NCBI GenBank assembly: GCA_016508695.1
Contig: VNKQ01000005.1
Location: 248,001 to 312,000, forward strand
DNA length: 64,000 nucleotides
Direction of reading: 5' to 3'
DNA from: Hyphodiscus hymeniophilus
Lineage: Eukaryota; Ascomycota; Leotiomycetes; Helotiales; Hyphodiscaceae
Made by a program: the position numbers and the translations under genes. This document shows, one piece after another, positions 1-12,240 of the stretch. The notes beneath the pieces are model-generated. The model ran no database searches and was not told where the DNA came from. It saw only the letters and a program-made list of their open reading frames with translations. How positions within the stretch are numbered: the first letter of the stretch is position 1; each line of letters starts with the position of its first letter.

Positions 1-2
1 GA

Positions 3-602
3 AAAGCATGGGCTGCTATTATCACAGAAGCCAAAGATTATGATCCAGCCAAAATCAACCCAGCTGTTCCGAAATCGCGATCGAAGGCGAAGAAAGAACA
101 AAAGCCGGCGGAGGGTGAAACCAATGAGGAGGAAAGTTCAAAGAAGAAGACCGCAGCAGTAACCAGCAAGAGCACCACTGGCAAGAATAACAAGGTTGCG
201 AAGAAGACTGCTAAGAAGCCTAAGCCTGAGCCCGAGCCCGAGCCTGAAGAGGATAGCAGCAATGACTCTGCCGTCAACTCCTCGCCACCGCAAACACCCA
301 AACCCACCACGAATGGCAAAAAGAAAAATGGGTTGAAGAAGAGTAAGAATGAGTCCAAGCATGAGGATGAAAGCAACGAACATGCTGTCCCTGCCTCCAC
401 TTCCTCGCCCCCTCCACCACCACAGAAGAAACGAAAGCGCAATGCCGATGATAGCCCGAAGGCCAAAGTCGAGAATTCCCACGAAACTTCCGAGTTGGTC
501 AAGGAGAATGAGGATGGCCATGAGAATGACAAAGAGAAAGAGGTTGACGGAGATTCAGTTGCTCCGCCTACGGACGAGTCTAAGAAGTCTGTTTTCGGTT
601 AG
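3..602 (+). CDS. C-terminal part of a Lys/Glu-rich, probably nuclear protein (5' end outside window)
   Basis: The frame is open from the window edge to a TAG at 600-602, about 199 codons, so the gene begins upstream of the window. The first 25 or so residues look folded (KAWAAIITEAKDYDPAKINP). The rest is low-complexity: many Lys-Lys pairs, a run of alternating Pro and Glu near residue 78, a Pro run near residue 135, and a basic KKRKRN stretch near residue 143 that could be a nuclear localisation signal. The tail is acidic and ends DESKKSVFG. This resembles the disordered tail of a chromatin or nucleolar protein, but I do not recognise the family. A long opposite-strand ORF here is a shadow of the repetitive codons. 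Confidence 0.65.
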   Translation, partial: KAWAAIITEAKDYDPAKINPAVPKSRSKAKKEQKPAEGETNEEESSKKKTAAVTSKSTTGKNNKVAKKTAKKPKPEPEPEPEEDSSNDSAVNSSPPQTPKPTTNGKKKNGLKKSKNESKHEDESNEHAVPASTSSPPPPPQKKRKRNADDSPKAKVENSHETSELVKENEDGHENDKEKEVDGDSVAPPTDESKKSVFG

Positions 603-3600
603 CCTGAGCTGGGAAGTATGACATGAGGACGACATGAATTCTTCAGCCTCCCACATATCCATAATTACGGCGCCTCGGTGCTTTGGTTGTTTTTTGGGCG
701 CTTGCATCATCATCTATCCGGCGAGATGGGTCACCTGAGTATTTGGGAAGCATTTACCATCATAAAGCCGGAGGTCACATGTCCGAGATAATCCAGTTTT
801 GTGTTTTTAAAAGCTACGGTAAATTCTCCACTTTCAGAACCGTATGTTCCGCAATGACTTACTTCATTGAATCATTGTGGCCCCATTCTTGCTTCTGACA
901 GTCTGGTCCCAGCGTGTCCACTTCGGCACCCACGATTTCCAGCGAAAAGTTCCATATTTTCAACTGTTCTGCATTGTTTCGATTTCGTGTTTTTCCTTAC
1001 AAAAAAGTGCCATTGAAATCATGGCCGAGTTTTTTGCGCAGAGAATGACGGGTTTGTTGTAGACCCCTTACCACTGGCTTATGCGCTAATGGAGACTGTG
1101 ATGTGAAGCCACTCTCAGCTCGAGTTTTTATCAATCTGGGACAAATCACGGTTTGCTTGGAGTTTCTCTGTGCCGCGTGAGTGTCGTAATGTCATTTTTG
1201 TGGTGCTCTTTGTCGCGATGGCCGGTTGCTGAGAAAATGGCTTACCCAAATACATCAGCTTGATGCCGCGCCACGACTTCTTGGGTCGCATTCCTTTGAA
1301 CAGTGGTATGGAATACTTCTAGATTTCATCCCAATCTAAGTTCTCAGTCATTTGCTATTCCAGTCACTTTTACAACATCCAATGAGCTTGGAGATTTTCT
1401 AGTACCCCATGGGCTCTTTTCAAAGCCTGCCTTCGACTTCCGTTCGAAAAGTACAGCTTTGGAGCCTTCTCCATCCTGTCCTATCACCTATGAGGTTGAT
1501 CTGAAAAGTCCTTGTGCGGATTGGCGTTGGTAAATATCACTTCTCTATTATTGATTCTTCATCGCTGACGAGCAATAGTTCCCAAAGACGGACAACGTAT
1601 TTGGAAGGGTTTCCCTTGGCATCTCTCCCACGTACGGACCTAGCTTGTAAGACGCTCGATCTAACTTGTCTCCCACCATCGGCGAGCTTTTCGACACCTC
1701 CTTGCTGCCGCTCCTAGCTGATTGTTTGGCCCGCTGTTAGAGAAAGCACGGCTTGGCGGGATATAAGGTAGGTATGCGACGCTGAATTGTGTGGCATCGA
1801 AGTCAAGCGCGATCCTGGGGCTAGGAAAGAGGCGCGGAACGGTCGTCTCTGAAAATGATGGTGCCTGACGTATGCAATGGCAGTCATGATTTGCAGGTCT
1901 GGCTTTTGGATGAGGGTGTAAAAAACGTGGCGATCATCACACGCACGGCATTGATCGTGATCTCCGAAATGATTTGTAGAAGTCGGGCGCCGAGTGATTC
2001 GAAGACCTAGTGGTTTAGATCATTGCATGTATGCTGAAACTCGGATTATCGTTTGTTTGTGTCACCCCGTTTTTTATACTGAATCCTCTCAATAACGCGT
2101 TCAGGCAACAGCCACCAAATGCATAGAAGCGGGCAGCAGACGAGCAAGAGCTTAGTGTCTTCGCTGCCCAACTGGTCTTTCATCCTGTTCAAACATGCGG
2201 TATTTTCGCTTGATGTTGGAAAATGTGACGATTGACAGAAAACGCTGCCATCCTGTCGCGTGGAGGATGTTGTGCAAACTTGTAACTTTGTGTTGGCGTG
2301 GTGCTGACAACATGCGGGATGTGTGGATTGCGGTACAGTATTACTGGCCATGCAGTGCAGGGGGGTGGCAGTGTCGCACAGTCTCCATCATGTTGCATTG
2401 AAACGCAGTTTTCGTACAACTTCCTTCGTCTGGATAATTGAGCTTTTTATTTAGGCAGAATGCAGGTCTGGTGTTGTACAAAGTCGATTCCTTGAATTTA
2501 TTATTTCGCCCAGGGCGTCGTCACTTAGTAGGTGGCTACATGACTCTTGGCTTCATATGTCTTATTTAGTACTGAATATATCGGCGAAGGATGAATGTTT
2601 GATTGAAGTCAATCCTCAGCTTGAGATGAAGGATGAAGCATCTGGACTGACTGAGTACACAACCCTTAAATCACCATTTCAATACGCTCCCCTTTCCCGG
2701 GACCCAACGAAGTACGTCCTTACTGCTGTTGGAAAGCTTTGAATGCTATATTCCGATCGTGGATTCACGCAGAAGCTAGCGATGTTGAGTCAAGTGGAAC
2801 CAACATAAATATCTTCTCGATCCCTCAACTCAAGATTCTTCTCATATCCTTTTATCGAACTACTGCTCGGATTCCACAGCTTAGTCACAGTAGGAGCATA
2901 GTTCATGTACTTAGAGTCAATACAAACATTCTCGTCAACCCGTAAAGTCCATGTAGGCGCTATCATTGCGAAGAGCTTCTGGCCCCTGAAGCGGGTTCAT
3001 GACCACCGCCCCCCCCCCCCCCCCCCCCCCATCCCATAATAGAAACTCAGGGTTTGAGTATTTTGGGAAGGCTACCTGCAAGCAGTGTAACGGGCATTCT
3101 CCCACGGATGCTATTCTCAGGCTGACATTTAGAATAAAGAGGAAGTAATACCTTGCATACATAGAGCATGCGATATACCCTCCATAAACAATGAACTATG
3201 GTGTATACAATTTCTGACCCGATCATTCAAGACACAAACCATACACAGAACCGCTCATATGAACTTCGGCGGTGTTGAATTAATTTGTTTGACTCGGTTC
3301 AATAAACTTCTCTGCATATAAATAAGAGTTATATCACAATCCCCTCCCTTCATCCCGCTCCTCGCCCCAATCGGGTTCTTACAACTAATCAGGCCCGTCA
3401 CGCATCCAACCACGTGCAACCAACCTCGTAAACATCATAACTCAAACGTCCTAAATGATCCTCCCAAGCCATCCCATCATTTCCCTTGCGAAGAAAGGCT
3501 CAAAATACACCCTATACAAACGATAAACCCAATGCACGCTCACCCATACAATCCCACCACCATTCCTCCCAAATCAAGAACCCGTGGTAATCCCAACGCC

Positions 3601-3775
3601 CTGCTATTGCTTGATCAGAAACACATAGAAAGTTGACCATCATGAAAGCCAAAATGCTCCGTACGCCGTTCCATAATCCACTCATATCGTTGAGGTTTTG
3701 CTTGCTATCGTATCATGTATCGCTCTCCTCAAAACCCATTGAGTGGGAAAGCTTGCTTCACCGGCGGCTGATAAC
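603..3775. other. Gene-free 3.2-kb intergenic region
   Basis: Only short ORFs (under about 105 codons) occur, in both orientations, without recognisable domains or convincing intron links. It holds the 3' flanks of the Lys-rich gene and of adenylate cyclase, which converge, plus a 22-base C tract. A non-coding transcript or a fast-evolving small gene cannot be excluded. Confidence 0.5.
3009..3030. repeat. C22 homopolymer tract
   Basis: Twenty-two consecutive C on the + strand, preceded by ccaccg and followed by atccc. It is in the intergenic region downstream of adenylate cyclase. Confidence 0.9.
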
Positions 3776-6700
3776 TCAGTGGACGCCCCGTTTCTCATCC
3801 TCATCTTCATCATTCAACTCTCCGAATCGCGATTTATAGCGTTGCAGCTCCTTTAATTGTTCGGCTAGACCGCCTAGGACTTCTTTCATTGGTGCGCGGA
3901 GTTGCTCGAGATCATGAAGGTCGCAGTGGCCGATCGCTAGGTGGCGGGTGACGAGAGTTGAGATACATGTCTATATCAATCATATCAGCACAAACCCGCA
4001 TTCAAAGTCCAAGTCTGAAAAGAGAAGAGAGAAAGGGATGAGAGAACATACCTCAATCCTCGAAACCTGATGCGTCATGAAATTCACCAAGAACCGATCG
4101 GTCACCTCTCCTCCTCTATACTTCATCTTCTCCAGCATAGCCGTCTCAGGTGGCTGCAATGGGACCTGGCCACCCTTCTCGCCCTCCAAACTTGAGCACA
4201 ACATTTCCAGTCTCAAGCTCACTGACCAGAGAGCCCAGACCATCTCTGTATCAATGCTGAGTTGCGTTTGTTGGGACAGCGTAGCGGGTTCTTCGACCAT
4301 GACTGACTTGTCTCCCTCAGCTAATCGTTGCTGGTACTGGATCCGCCCAGAGAGAGCATGAGGATACATAAGGTATATATACTCAGGATTCTCAAGACCT
4401 TTGAGTTTACGCTCGCCCATGTCTTTCACTTCAAAACCTTGACTACTTAAAGAACGAAGCTCGCGGCGGATGGACTGGGTCAGCATGTCGTTATCGAAAG
4501 CGTCTTCCGAGCCAGTGGATCCAGATCGATCATTTTCACTGTATGTTTCGAGACAACGTTGGATTTCAGAGATGAAATCTGCGGAAACAGTGATTTGACC
4601 TCCATCTGCCACAGTGGAGATACGAGAGGCTCGATTGACCATGGGACCGAAGTAATCCATACGCCTAGTGACCGGGTCTGGTTCACACACTGGCTGGCCC
4701 CAATGAATGCCCATTCGTACACTTAGACCTTTGAAGATCAGAGTTTGATCATTGTCATAGATTTCCTGGCCAAGAACACTGGACGTAACTTCGGAAGGCC
4801 ATTGAACATCAAGCAGCGCAGATTGGACGGCAAAACACCAAAGGAGTGCAGCCGTGGCGGTTGGGAACGACACCATGAAAGCATCCCCTTCGGTCTTGAC
4901 TTCATATCCACCTATTATGCGGAGTTGACGCCGCATGACTTCATTGTGAAGTTTGATGGCTGAACGCATAGCACTAGGGTAGGTCTCCCATAGAAGCGTT
5001 GAGCTCTTTATGTCGGTAAACACAATGCTAACATCCCCAACAGGAGCTTGAACTTCTGCTTGAAGACGACGAAGCGTAGAATCCTCAACAGTTTCGGCCT
5101 TCTTCCTGGGTCGCTTGGAAGGAGCGTAGCCTTCCTCTGAGATGTTTGCAGGGTTGAAGGATAGACTCTGTACTCGATGCGGTCGTATTTGAGCCCTCTT
5201 TTTCAAGTCGCTAACTCCAATCATCATTACCATCAGCTTTCCAGAGGCTCCAAAGGCGATTGCAAGATCGCGTAGCCTTTGTGCGGCACGCATCAAATCC
5301 CCGCGTTCATATCTTGCGACATCGACGACAAGCTCAGGGGAGAGGTACTCCCAAAGCTCACGCGATGCAATCAAGATCATCTCATCCTGCTCTTTGATCG
5401 TTACCTGGGTGATGTGTGGAGCAGCTTGAACGGCAGGCATAATCTGGACGTAGCCGAATGCTCGCGACACCTCGAGGATATCATTCAGCTTTCCTTGACG
5501 AGATACCCATCCACCAGCATCGCGAATACGTTGTCGCTCGTTTGGCTCAGCCGGGTCGTGCTTCCTTGTCAAGATACGGTGACTGCCTTCGGAATGAATC
5601 AGCATGGCCTGCGCATCTCCAACATTGGCGACGTAGAGTTCTGATTGCTGCAGAAACATGACAGTTGCAACTCCGCCAGAGTGTAAATCTGCCTGGCTCA
5701 AAACAGCAGGCGCTGCTGATCCTCTATGGGATAAAAGTGATCTTTCTTCAGTGTGCTGTGTCGCCGCTGTTGCTAAGTCCTTGTTAAGGGATAGAAACGC
5801 TCGCCTGAGAGCGTCAACGGGCGTCTCATGAAGTCCTGGGTTCAGCTTCCTCAACTCATCGCTAAAGATGTGGCCGAAATTCTCATGGAGGTACTTGGCG
5901 ATTTTCGAACCACCGCTGGACAAAGCTTGGCCATCGAACATTCCGAGAAGCGTCTCAGTCTCTGTCGAGTTGAACCTAGGAACCACCATATCGATGATTG
6001 ACAGATGCTCATTTTTCCCTAACGTGTCTGCCATACCATATGCCAATTGACCAGCGAGTGAACCAGAAGTACGCACTCTCCTGTCTTCAGTCTGATCTGG
6101 AATTGTGGGAATGGTAAGGGTGACATCCATCAAACCAAGAATTCGCAGATGCTGCAACGCACTGAAGTCGGTAAGATCTCGTCCGTCACGGCCCCCAGCA
6201 CCGCCAGGTAATGACGGCTTGATCTCAAGACGCTTGTTGCCAGAAAGATTGAGGTACTTCAGGTTAGTGTTCCAGTTCCAATTCCAATCATATGGCCAAT
6301 TGGAGACATTGTATTTGAGTGAGTTGCTTCCACAGTCCAGTACAGCTAACCTATGCGCCTTACCTAGTTCGGCTGGCAGTGTCTGGAATTTATTGCCATT
6401 GATATGCAAGACTTGAAGAAGGCTGAATTCCTCGAAGTCATCTGAAGGTAAGGATGTAAGTTCATTTCCAGAGAGGTAAAGCTCTACCAGTTGTGGCCAG
6501 CTCTTGAGCGATCTTTGTGGCATGTCGTTTAGATCATTGTATGATAAGTTGAGAATTCGGAGCTCGCCAAGGAGAGTAATTTCGTCGAAAACGTCATCGT
6601 CGAGCTGATTATCAGCTAAAAGAAGGTTTTTCAAAGACCCAGCAAAGGTATTGATAAGTTTGGCTGAAAGCCCCGAGTCTTTCCTCCCCACGGTGGGTGG

Positions 6701-9700
6701 TGGAGTCATTGTTCCGAGCGAATTCTGAGAAGCACTCCTCGAAACTACGGAGGTTTTTCTACCACCCTTTCCATAGACCGAGACAACTGAGGATTTTCTA
6801 TCACCACCCCCTGGGACGGGCGATCCACCAACACTAAGAAGACCGCCTGAAGCTTGGCTCGGTCTCCTCTGGCCAAATGCTTCCAGTGGGCCCAGTTCTT
6901 CGAAGCTGGAGCTATTGGATCCAGTCCCTGGTGTGCTATTGATGGGACCTTGCGTCACAGGAGGAGGAACATCACCGGGAACCTGCGGTGGCCTTGAACC
7001 AGGTTTTGGGAAGTTGTCGAGAACATTGGATGATATGTTGAGCGTTTCTAGCTTGCTTGCCCACCATATGTCCATCGGCAGCTTTTTCAAATTATTCTGT
7101 CTGACATCCAAAAAGCGGAGCTCTGTAAGACAGCCTATCTCCGCTGGCAAACTGCTCAGTGCGTTCCGAGCTATACTAAAATGCTCTAACTTCCTCAATT
7201 TTCCAATGTGGCTGGGTAAGGATACAAAGTGGTTCTTATCCAGTACGAGTTTGACCAGATTCGGCATCTTGTCAAATGCTGCGTCGGGGAGATGGGCCAA
7301 TTTCGCATTGGATAAGATTAGTGTCGTAAGTGTTGGCACAGAGTTGAGTATCTCGAACTTCGTCACAGGATTCGAGTTGAGACGTAGTACTCGAATCTTG
7401 GTGAATTCTGACTCGCAGACAGAGACAGAGTTGTGGTCCGCCGAGATTTGCTCCACCTTGGGTAGTTTGGCGACTACATCAATACTGACTAGAGTGTTAT
7501 AGCGGATGTCCACCTCCTTCAGGTTCACAAGCTGGTCGAAGGTATCTGGAAGAAAGCCGGCCAGCCGATTGTTCGTTATCACGAATCTTTCAAGGTTTTT
7601 GAGCTGGCCAATTTCATCTGGCAGGTTCGCAATGCCATTGAAGCTCATATCGATGTCGACCAAGCCTTCGAGATCGCAGAGGAATTTGGGGAACGAGTCG
7701 AGGAAATTTGAAGAAACATTGAGAGTTCTCATTGACTTGAAGGAGCCGAAGTAAGGAGGCAAACTTCTTAACCGATTGTTGGCAAGTTTGAGACTTATGA
7801 GGCCTTGAAGTCTGGAAAGTTCAGCGTGTTCCAATTGTTCAAGCCTGTTGTTCGAGACGTCGAGGATCGTAAGACGGCTGGCGCGACTCAGACTAGGAGG
7901 GAGCTTCCATGCCTCGTTGTTGATGAACTTGATATCACGGAGGTTCTGACATGACTGGATAAAGTCCTTTGGCAAGTCAAGAGAAAGATTTCGGGAGAGG
8001 TTTAATGATATGATTTCGGATGCTTTCGAGTATAGCGCAATAGGAATAGTGATGAGATTTTGTCCAGTTAAGTCAACATGACTGTATTTTTGGACTCGAT
8101 GAACTCCTGGATCGCGTGTGCCGGTTGCATAGCTTTGTCGTGCTGGGACGAAAGAAAATCGACAGAGGTAGCTATTGTCTTCTCTCCCGACATCTTCAAT
8201 CTTATCCCGTTCTTCATAACCAGCCTGCTCGAGCAAGCGTTTCTGGATTACCACAGGTCGCTCGCCAGCTCCGAGAACACGCTGTAGATCATGCTTCTTC
8301 ATCACAATCTGGTAATTCTCCAGACTGTCTGTCATGTACGTCTTCTTCCCCAGTTGACTCATGATCTCAGAGACCGTGGCGTTAAGTAGTGTCGATATCG
8401 TGGCAAAGGTTCCGTCGACTCTAAATATGCGGATACAATAGGGGACTGTCCTCTCGTCCGCTTTCGGTGGAGCTCCATCCTCGTCTATCTCCTGAAGGCG
8501 AGACATATTATCATCGTTGACCTTCTTCACCGCCCAGCTATCTGGAGCGTTCCATCCTAAACCTCCAGCAGACTCTGCTTCGATCTTCGCCTCGTCCTCA
8601 ACATTACCGGCAAATATACTGTTATCCAGTGGAGTTAGTGGCGGAGGTTTGGCCAGAATTCCTTCCATATTCGAGAGGTTCGTATCCAGGTTGAAGAATG
8701 ATCCATGGCCAGCATCCTGCTTTTCGTTAAATTCGGCATAATGCTCCACTTCTTTTGAGGGTTTGCCTCGCTCCTTTCTGAAAGGCAGTTTCTCGAACGT
8801 CCTTTGGCGTGGGGTTCCAATCGAGCGGCCAATCGGTCCGCTATCTGCTTGCTTGGGGAGCAGAGAAATTTCCGAGCCTGCTGTGCTTCCTTCACGACTC
8901 CATTGACCAAACTCGGGAGACAATTGTGTCTTCTCAGCTTTGTGGTTCCCGCCAACAGACCGCGTTGAGCCAGGGAGATTTTTTAAAGTGGAGCTCGGTG
9001 TGGTGTCCTTCTCTTTATGTTTTCGAAACCGTCCTAAACTCAAAAGACTGCGTTTCCCATTGTGAGTAGGTGATGTAGCCGTGTCATGCCCATTCTTGGC
9101 CGTAACCTGGCTCCAATTACTCATCCCGCTAGGTGTAGGACTGGTGGATCTTTGTAAGCTAATATTCGACGAATTCCCAAGTGATGTGCCCATCGAAGTA
9201 GGGGCGCGATCCTTGACCTTTATGTTGACCGCAGACTCCTCCCTGCTGATTGTAGGTCTCAAAGATCTTGCGTCGTCGTTACTTTTATTATGACGATGCG
9301 AATGGCCAGGTAGGTGTACATGGGAGTGGGCCGATTTGTTGGAAGACGAGGTTTTGGGAGGGTGTTGCGACTGCTCGTGCATATATCGTTCTTTATCCGG
9401 GCCAGAGAGTTTCTCTCGAACTGGGGCCTCACCGTACCTTGTGATATCCTGAGCGTATATGTCAGCGTATTTCATCCTCCCCTACTTTGATGTCGCCTTC
9501 CAACGATGTAACGGAATTGAGTGTCGCATAGCCTCTATCTCAGGAAAGATTCGAATTCCATGCATTTCCCACCAAGATATCTTCAGAGATTAGATGGCAT
9601 CAAAGGTATTGACTAACCTGTGAGTCTTGATATAAAAACGGCACAACATCACTCGACGGTACGGGCGTCCTTGGTCTTGATGGTGCAGGCGAATTATCCC

Positions 9701-10632
9701 TCTGTGTCTGGTCCGTTGCAGATGAATGATTTCGATCTCGGTGACTTCGTGCAAATGAATGCGTTCTTGCCTCTTTCGCGTGGCTAGGTAAACTCGTGTC
9801 CGATCCATCCTTCCCTGAAAATTCATCCCCAAAGAAGGTTTGCAGCTTTTTGTGAATGCCACCTTGTCGACTCACACTCGATCTCGACCCTGTGCTACTC
9901 GCCGTCGTGACACTCGCAACTGAAGGCCTCCTTTCATCACCAAACGTGGCATCTGCGGGTGAATCGCTTGCATTTGTGTTTCCTGTCAATCCAGTGCCCG
10001 GCCGAAAGCCTGGGGACAGCTGGGACCCTTCCGAAAAGTTGTCGCTGGAGTCATTATAGAAGCTAGTAGCAAATGCGCTCGCGCTCGACGGTGTGGTATT
10101 CGATCCGTTCGAGGTCATCCAAGGGGCGATAGGATTCGGAGAGCCTAGCGCACTAGGGGGGTTGTGTTGAATCTTGGGTATGCCTCCACCTGCCGTTTCC
10201 AACACTGCAAGGTCACGTCTATAATTGCCAAAGTCGCTCATTCTATGATCCCGTGGGGATACATTAGGAGATGTTGATGATGGAGATACTGCTGCTGCTG
10301 CTGGCGCTGGAGCGGTAGTCGTCGGTGATACTGGTTGCTCAGGGTCGACTCTGTCAATGCAAGCAACCGTTAGTCAAAGAACATGCACAAAGCTTCCACG
10401 CGCAAGGGAAGGGAAGGGAAGGGAAGCCGTTTCAAACAGAACAAAGGTTATTGGAAATGCGAATCAGGTCTCACTTCTTCCGCCCATCCGTCTTCACCTG
10501 CATAGGCGTTCCTCTGCGCGATGGGCCGCGAAATAGGGAGTGAGAATGAGAGCTGGGCTTGATGGTATCGCCCGATTTCCAGCTATCCGTGCTCGCGGAG
10601 CTGTTCCTCGAGACAGCATCTTTCCTGGTCAT
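3776..10632 (-). CDS. Adenylate cyclase (Ras-association, LRR, PP2C-like and class III cyclase domains)
   Basis: Makes cAMP from ATP at the inner membrane face, upstream of PKA; fungal homologues are CYR1/UAC1/MAC1/BAC. Four exons fit: 10632-10475, 10350-9618, 9448-4052 and 3970-3776. All junctions keep phase and give 2160 residues, the usual length for filamentous fungi. Order: Ser-rich disordered N-terminus; Ras-association domain about 629-731; leucine-rich repeats about 768-1112 and 1237-1407, split by a Ser/Gly/Pro-rich linker; PP2C-like domain about 1434-1711; cyclase catalytic domain about 1764-1991 starting with VGDVSIVFTDIKSSTLLWE. The start ATG at 10632 opens MTRKDAVSRNSS, and no in-frame ATG lies nearby upstream. 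The PP2C-like part lacks several metal-binding Asp residues. The last exon encodes a short acidic tail. A four-codon upstream ORF lies 19 nt before the start. Confidence 0.95.
10351..10474 (-). other. Intron 1 of the adenylate cyclase gene, with a four-run G tract on the opposite strand
   Basis: Donor GTGAGA and acceptor GACAG join AAG-AA to A-GTC in frame. The + strand at 10406-10423 reads four GGG runs separated by AA, a sequence able to form a G-quadruplex in the DNA template strand; the pre-mRNA is C-rich there. Confidence 0.75.
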
Positions 10633-12240
10633 CGTTGACCAGCTTGCTCTGCTAAGAGACGTCCATAGGGTTTGCGTGATTGGGGGAGTTGGCAGTAAAT
10701 GCGAATAACAATAGAGTTGAGTGATGGATGGTGGATGATGGTGGTTGATGGGTTTGATCAGGCTAGGGCTGTAGTGTAAGGTGGTATTGGAGGTGGGTGA
10801 TTGTATGGGGGAGTGCTCGGCTAGATCCGCTTCTCGTCGTTCTTTTAAGGAGGAACTTTTGGTGGAGGAGGGAGAGAAGAAAGGTACAGTTTCTTTCGTC
10901 TACTTGTTTTATCTTCCTACTTGTATTTCTATATAAATCTATCCAATAACAATACTGTACCAAATACTCCTCTTCTTGGAGTTCTACCCTCACGGCCCAC
11001 GATATGCCGATGTCATCACGGTCAGATACGCCCCAAGGGAAACCTCCATTGACCATCACATACAATCCACAACCCACCAGTCCCATCCGCAGCTCTCAGG
11101 TACACACAGATTGTATGTGAGACTGTCACGATGGTCATGTATCTTCTGCAGAGCACGTATGCAGACAAATGGGCCCAGAAACTCCTGTTTCATTGGCGGC
11201 GCATTGCGTAGCGGACTGTACTTACTTCGTATCCTCCAATGATACGTTTTGAATCACAGATACCGTGGGATTGTTTGATCTACTGCACACTTCTGGTGCT
11301 TGTCTCCCGCTTGACAACGCTTCTCTCACATTCAGGAATCAATCGGCTCATCTTCTCTTCGTTGACTTGCCTTGGAGTTATCATCATTGTTAATGCAGTT
11401 CTGGTGACGCAAAGCAGGTTCCAGAAGAGAATACTGTAGCCCACAAGGTAGATTAACAGCGTAGCAAAGATCCGATGCGACCGTTCTGGTGGTTGTACGA
11501 AAGAAGAAGGTAAGTAAATATGAGTGCAGTAGCCAAACCACTCCATCACAGACAACGCGACCTGCGCAAGCCCTAGGGACAGGGCTCAAATCTACCTTCG
11601 TAGACAGCAAGATAGATCCAATTCAAGCTGACTTTATTGTTTATTTATTTACTTGATTTTTGGGAAATCATCATCACCACCCGACAATCGCTCGCTTATC
11701 CGTGGTGACGGTAGCAGCTTAAGCGAACCCCTAAATCTCCAAGCGCCAAAAGCCCAGCCTCGTTTCCCCAGCCTCCTGTGAAAAAACAACAACCCATCAT
11801 CAAATCAGGCTCATCCGAGCAGACAAGGCCCACTTCCAGCCTCCTCATCTCAGTTTCGAGTCCAGGTGATACGACATTGGAGAAGAAAAACTTGCTATTA
11901 CCCAATTAACCCCTCGTATAGCTGACGTTGACAGATCGAAGCTTGGTGGCTGGAAGAATAATCTCTGCAGCTTCTTAAGACTTCGCTGGTAGCTGCATGT
12001 GAGCCTGCATATCCCCCAACACACACACACCACTCCGATCAACGACCAACACTCAGCCTATATCACTTCCGCTTGACTGTGAATTGATTCGAGATCCCTC
12101 TACTCTCCACTCCTCTTGTTAATCACCCATACAATTATTCGTTTGCACGACGGAGTCATTCGAGCAAACACTGGTTTGATCGAACAGGACTATTTCTTCC
12201 TTTTTCCTTCCTCTGTACAGAGCATTTGCATTTCAGCGTC
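10633..12240. promoter_or_regulatory. Divergent 1.6-kb promoter region of adenylate cyclase (-) and the CRH gene (+)
   Basis: The two starts face away from each other across this gap, so both promoters must be here. TATATAAAT lies at about 10931-10939, readable as a TATA-like element for the minus-strand gene. A short (CA)n run sits near 12020-12030, and a pyrimidine-rich leader precedes the CRH start. ORFs here are short and unrecognised. Confidence 0.6.

Noticed and set aside
138..521. Minus-strand ORFs at the left edge
   Set aside because: Shadows of the Lys/Glu/Pro repeats of the + strand gene; reads as artificial Leu/Gly/Phe strings.
4077..9293. Many short + strand ORFs inside adenylate cyclase
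   Set aside because: They overlap a clear 1799-codon exon with strong domains on the opposite strand.
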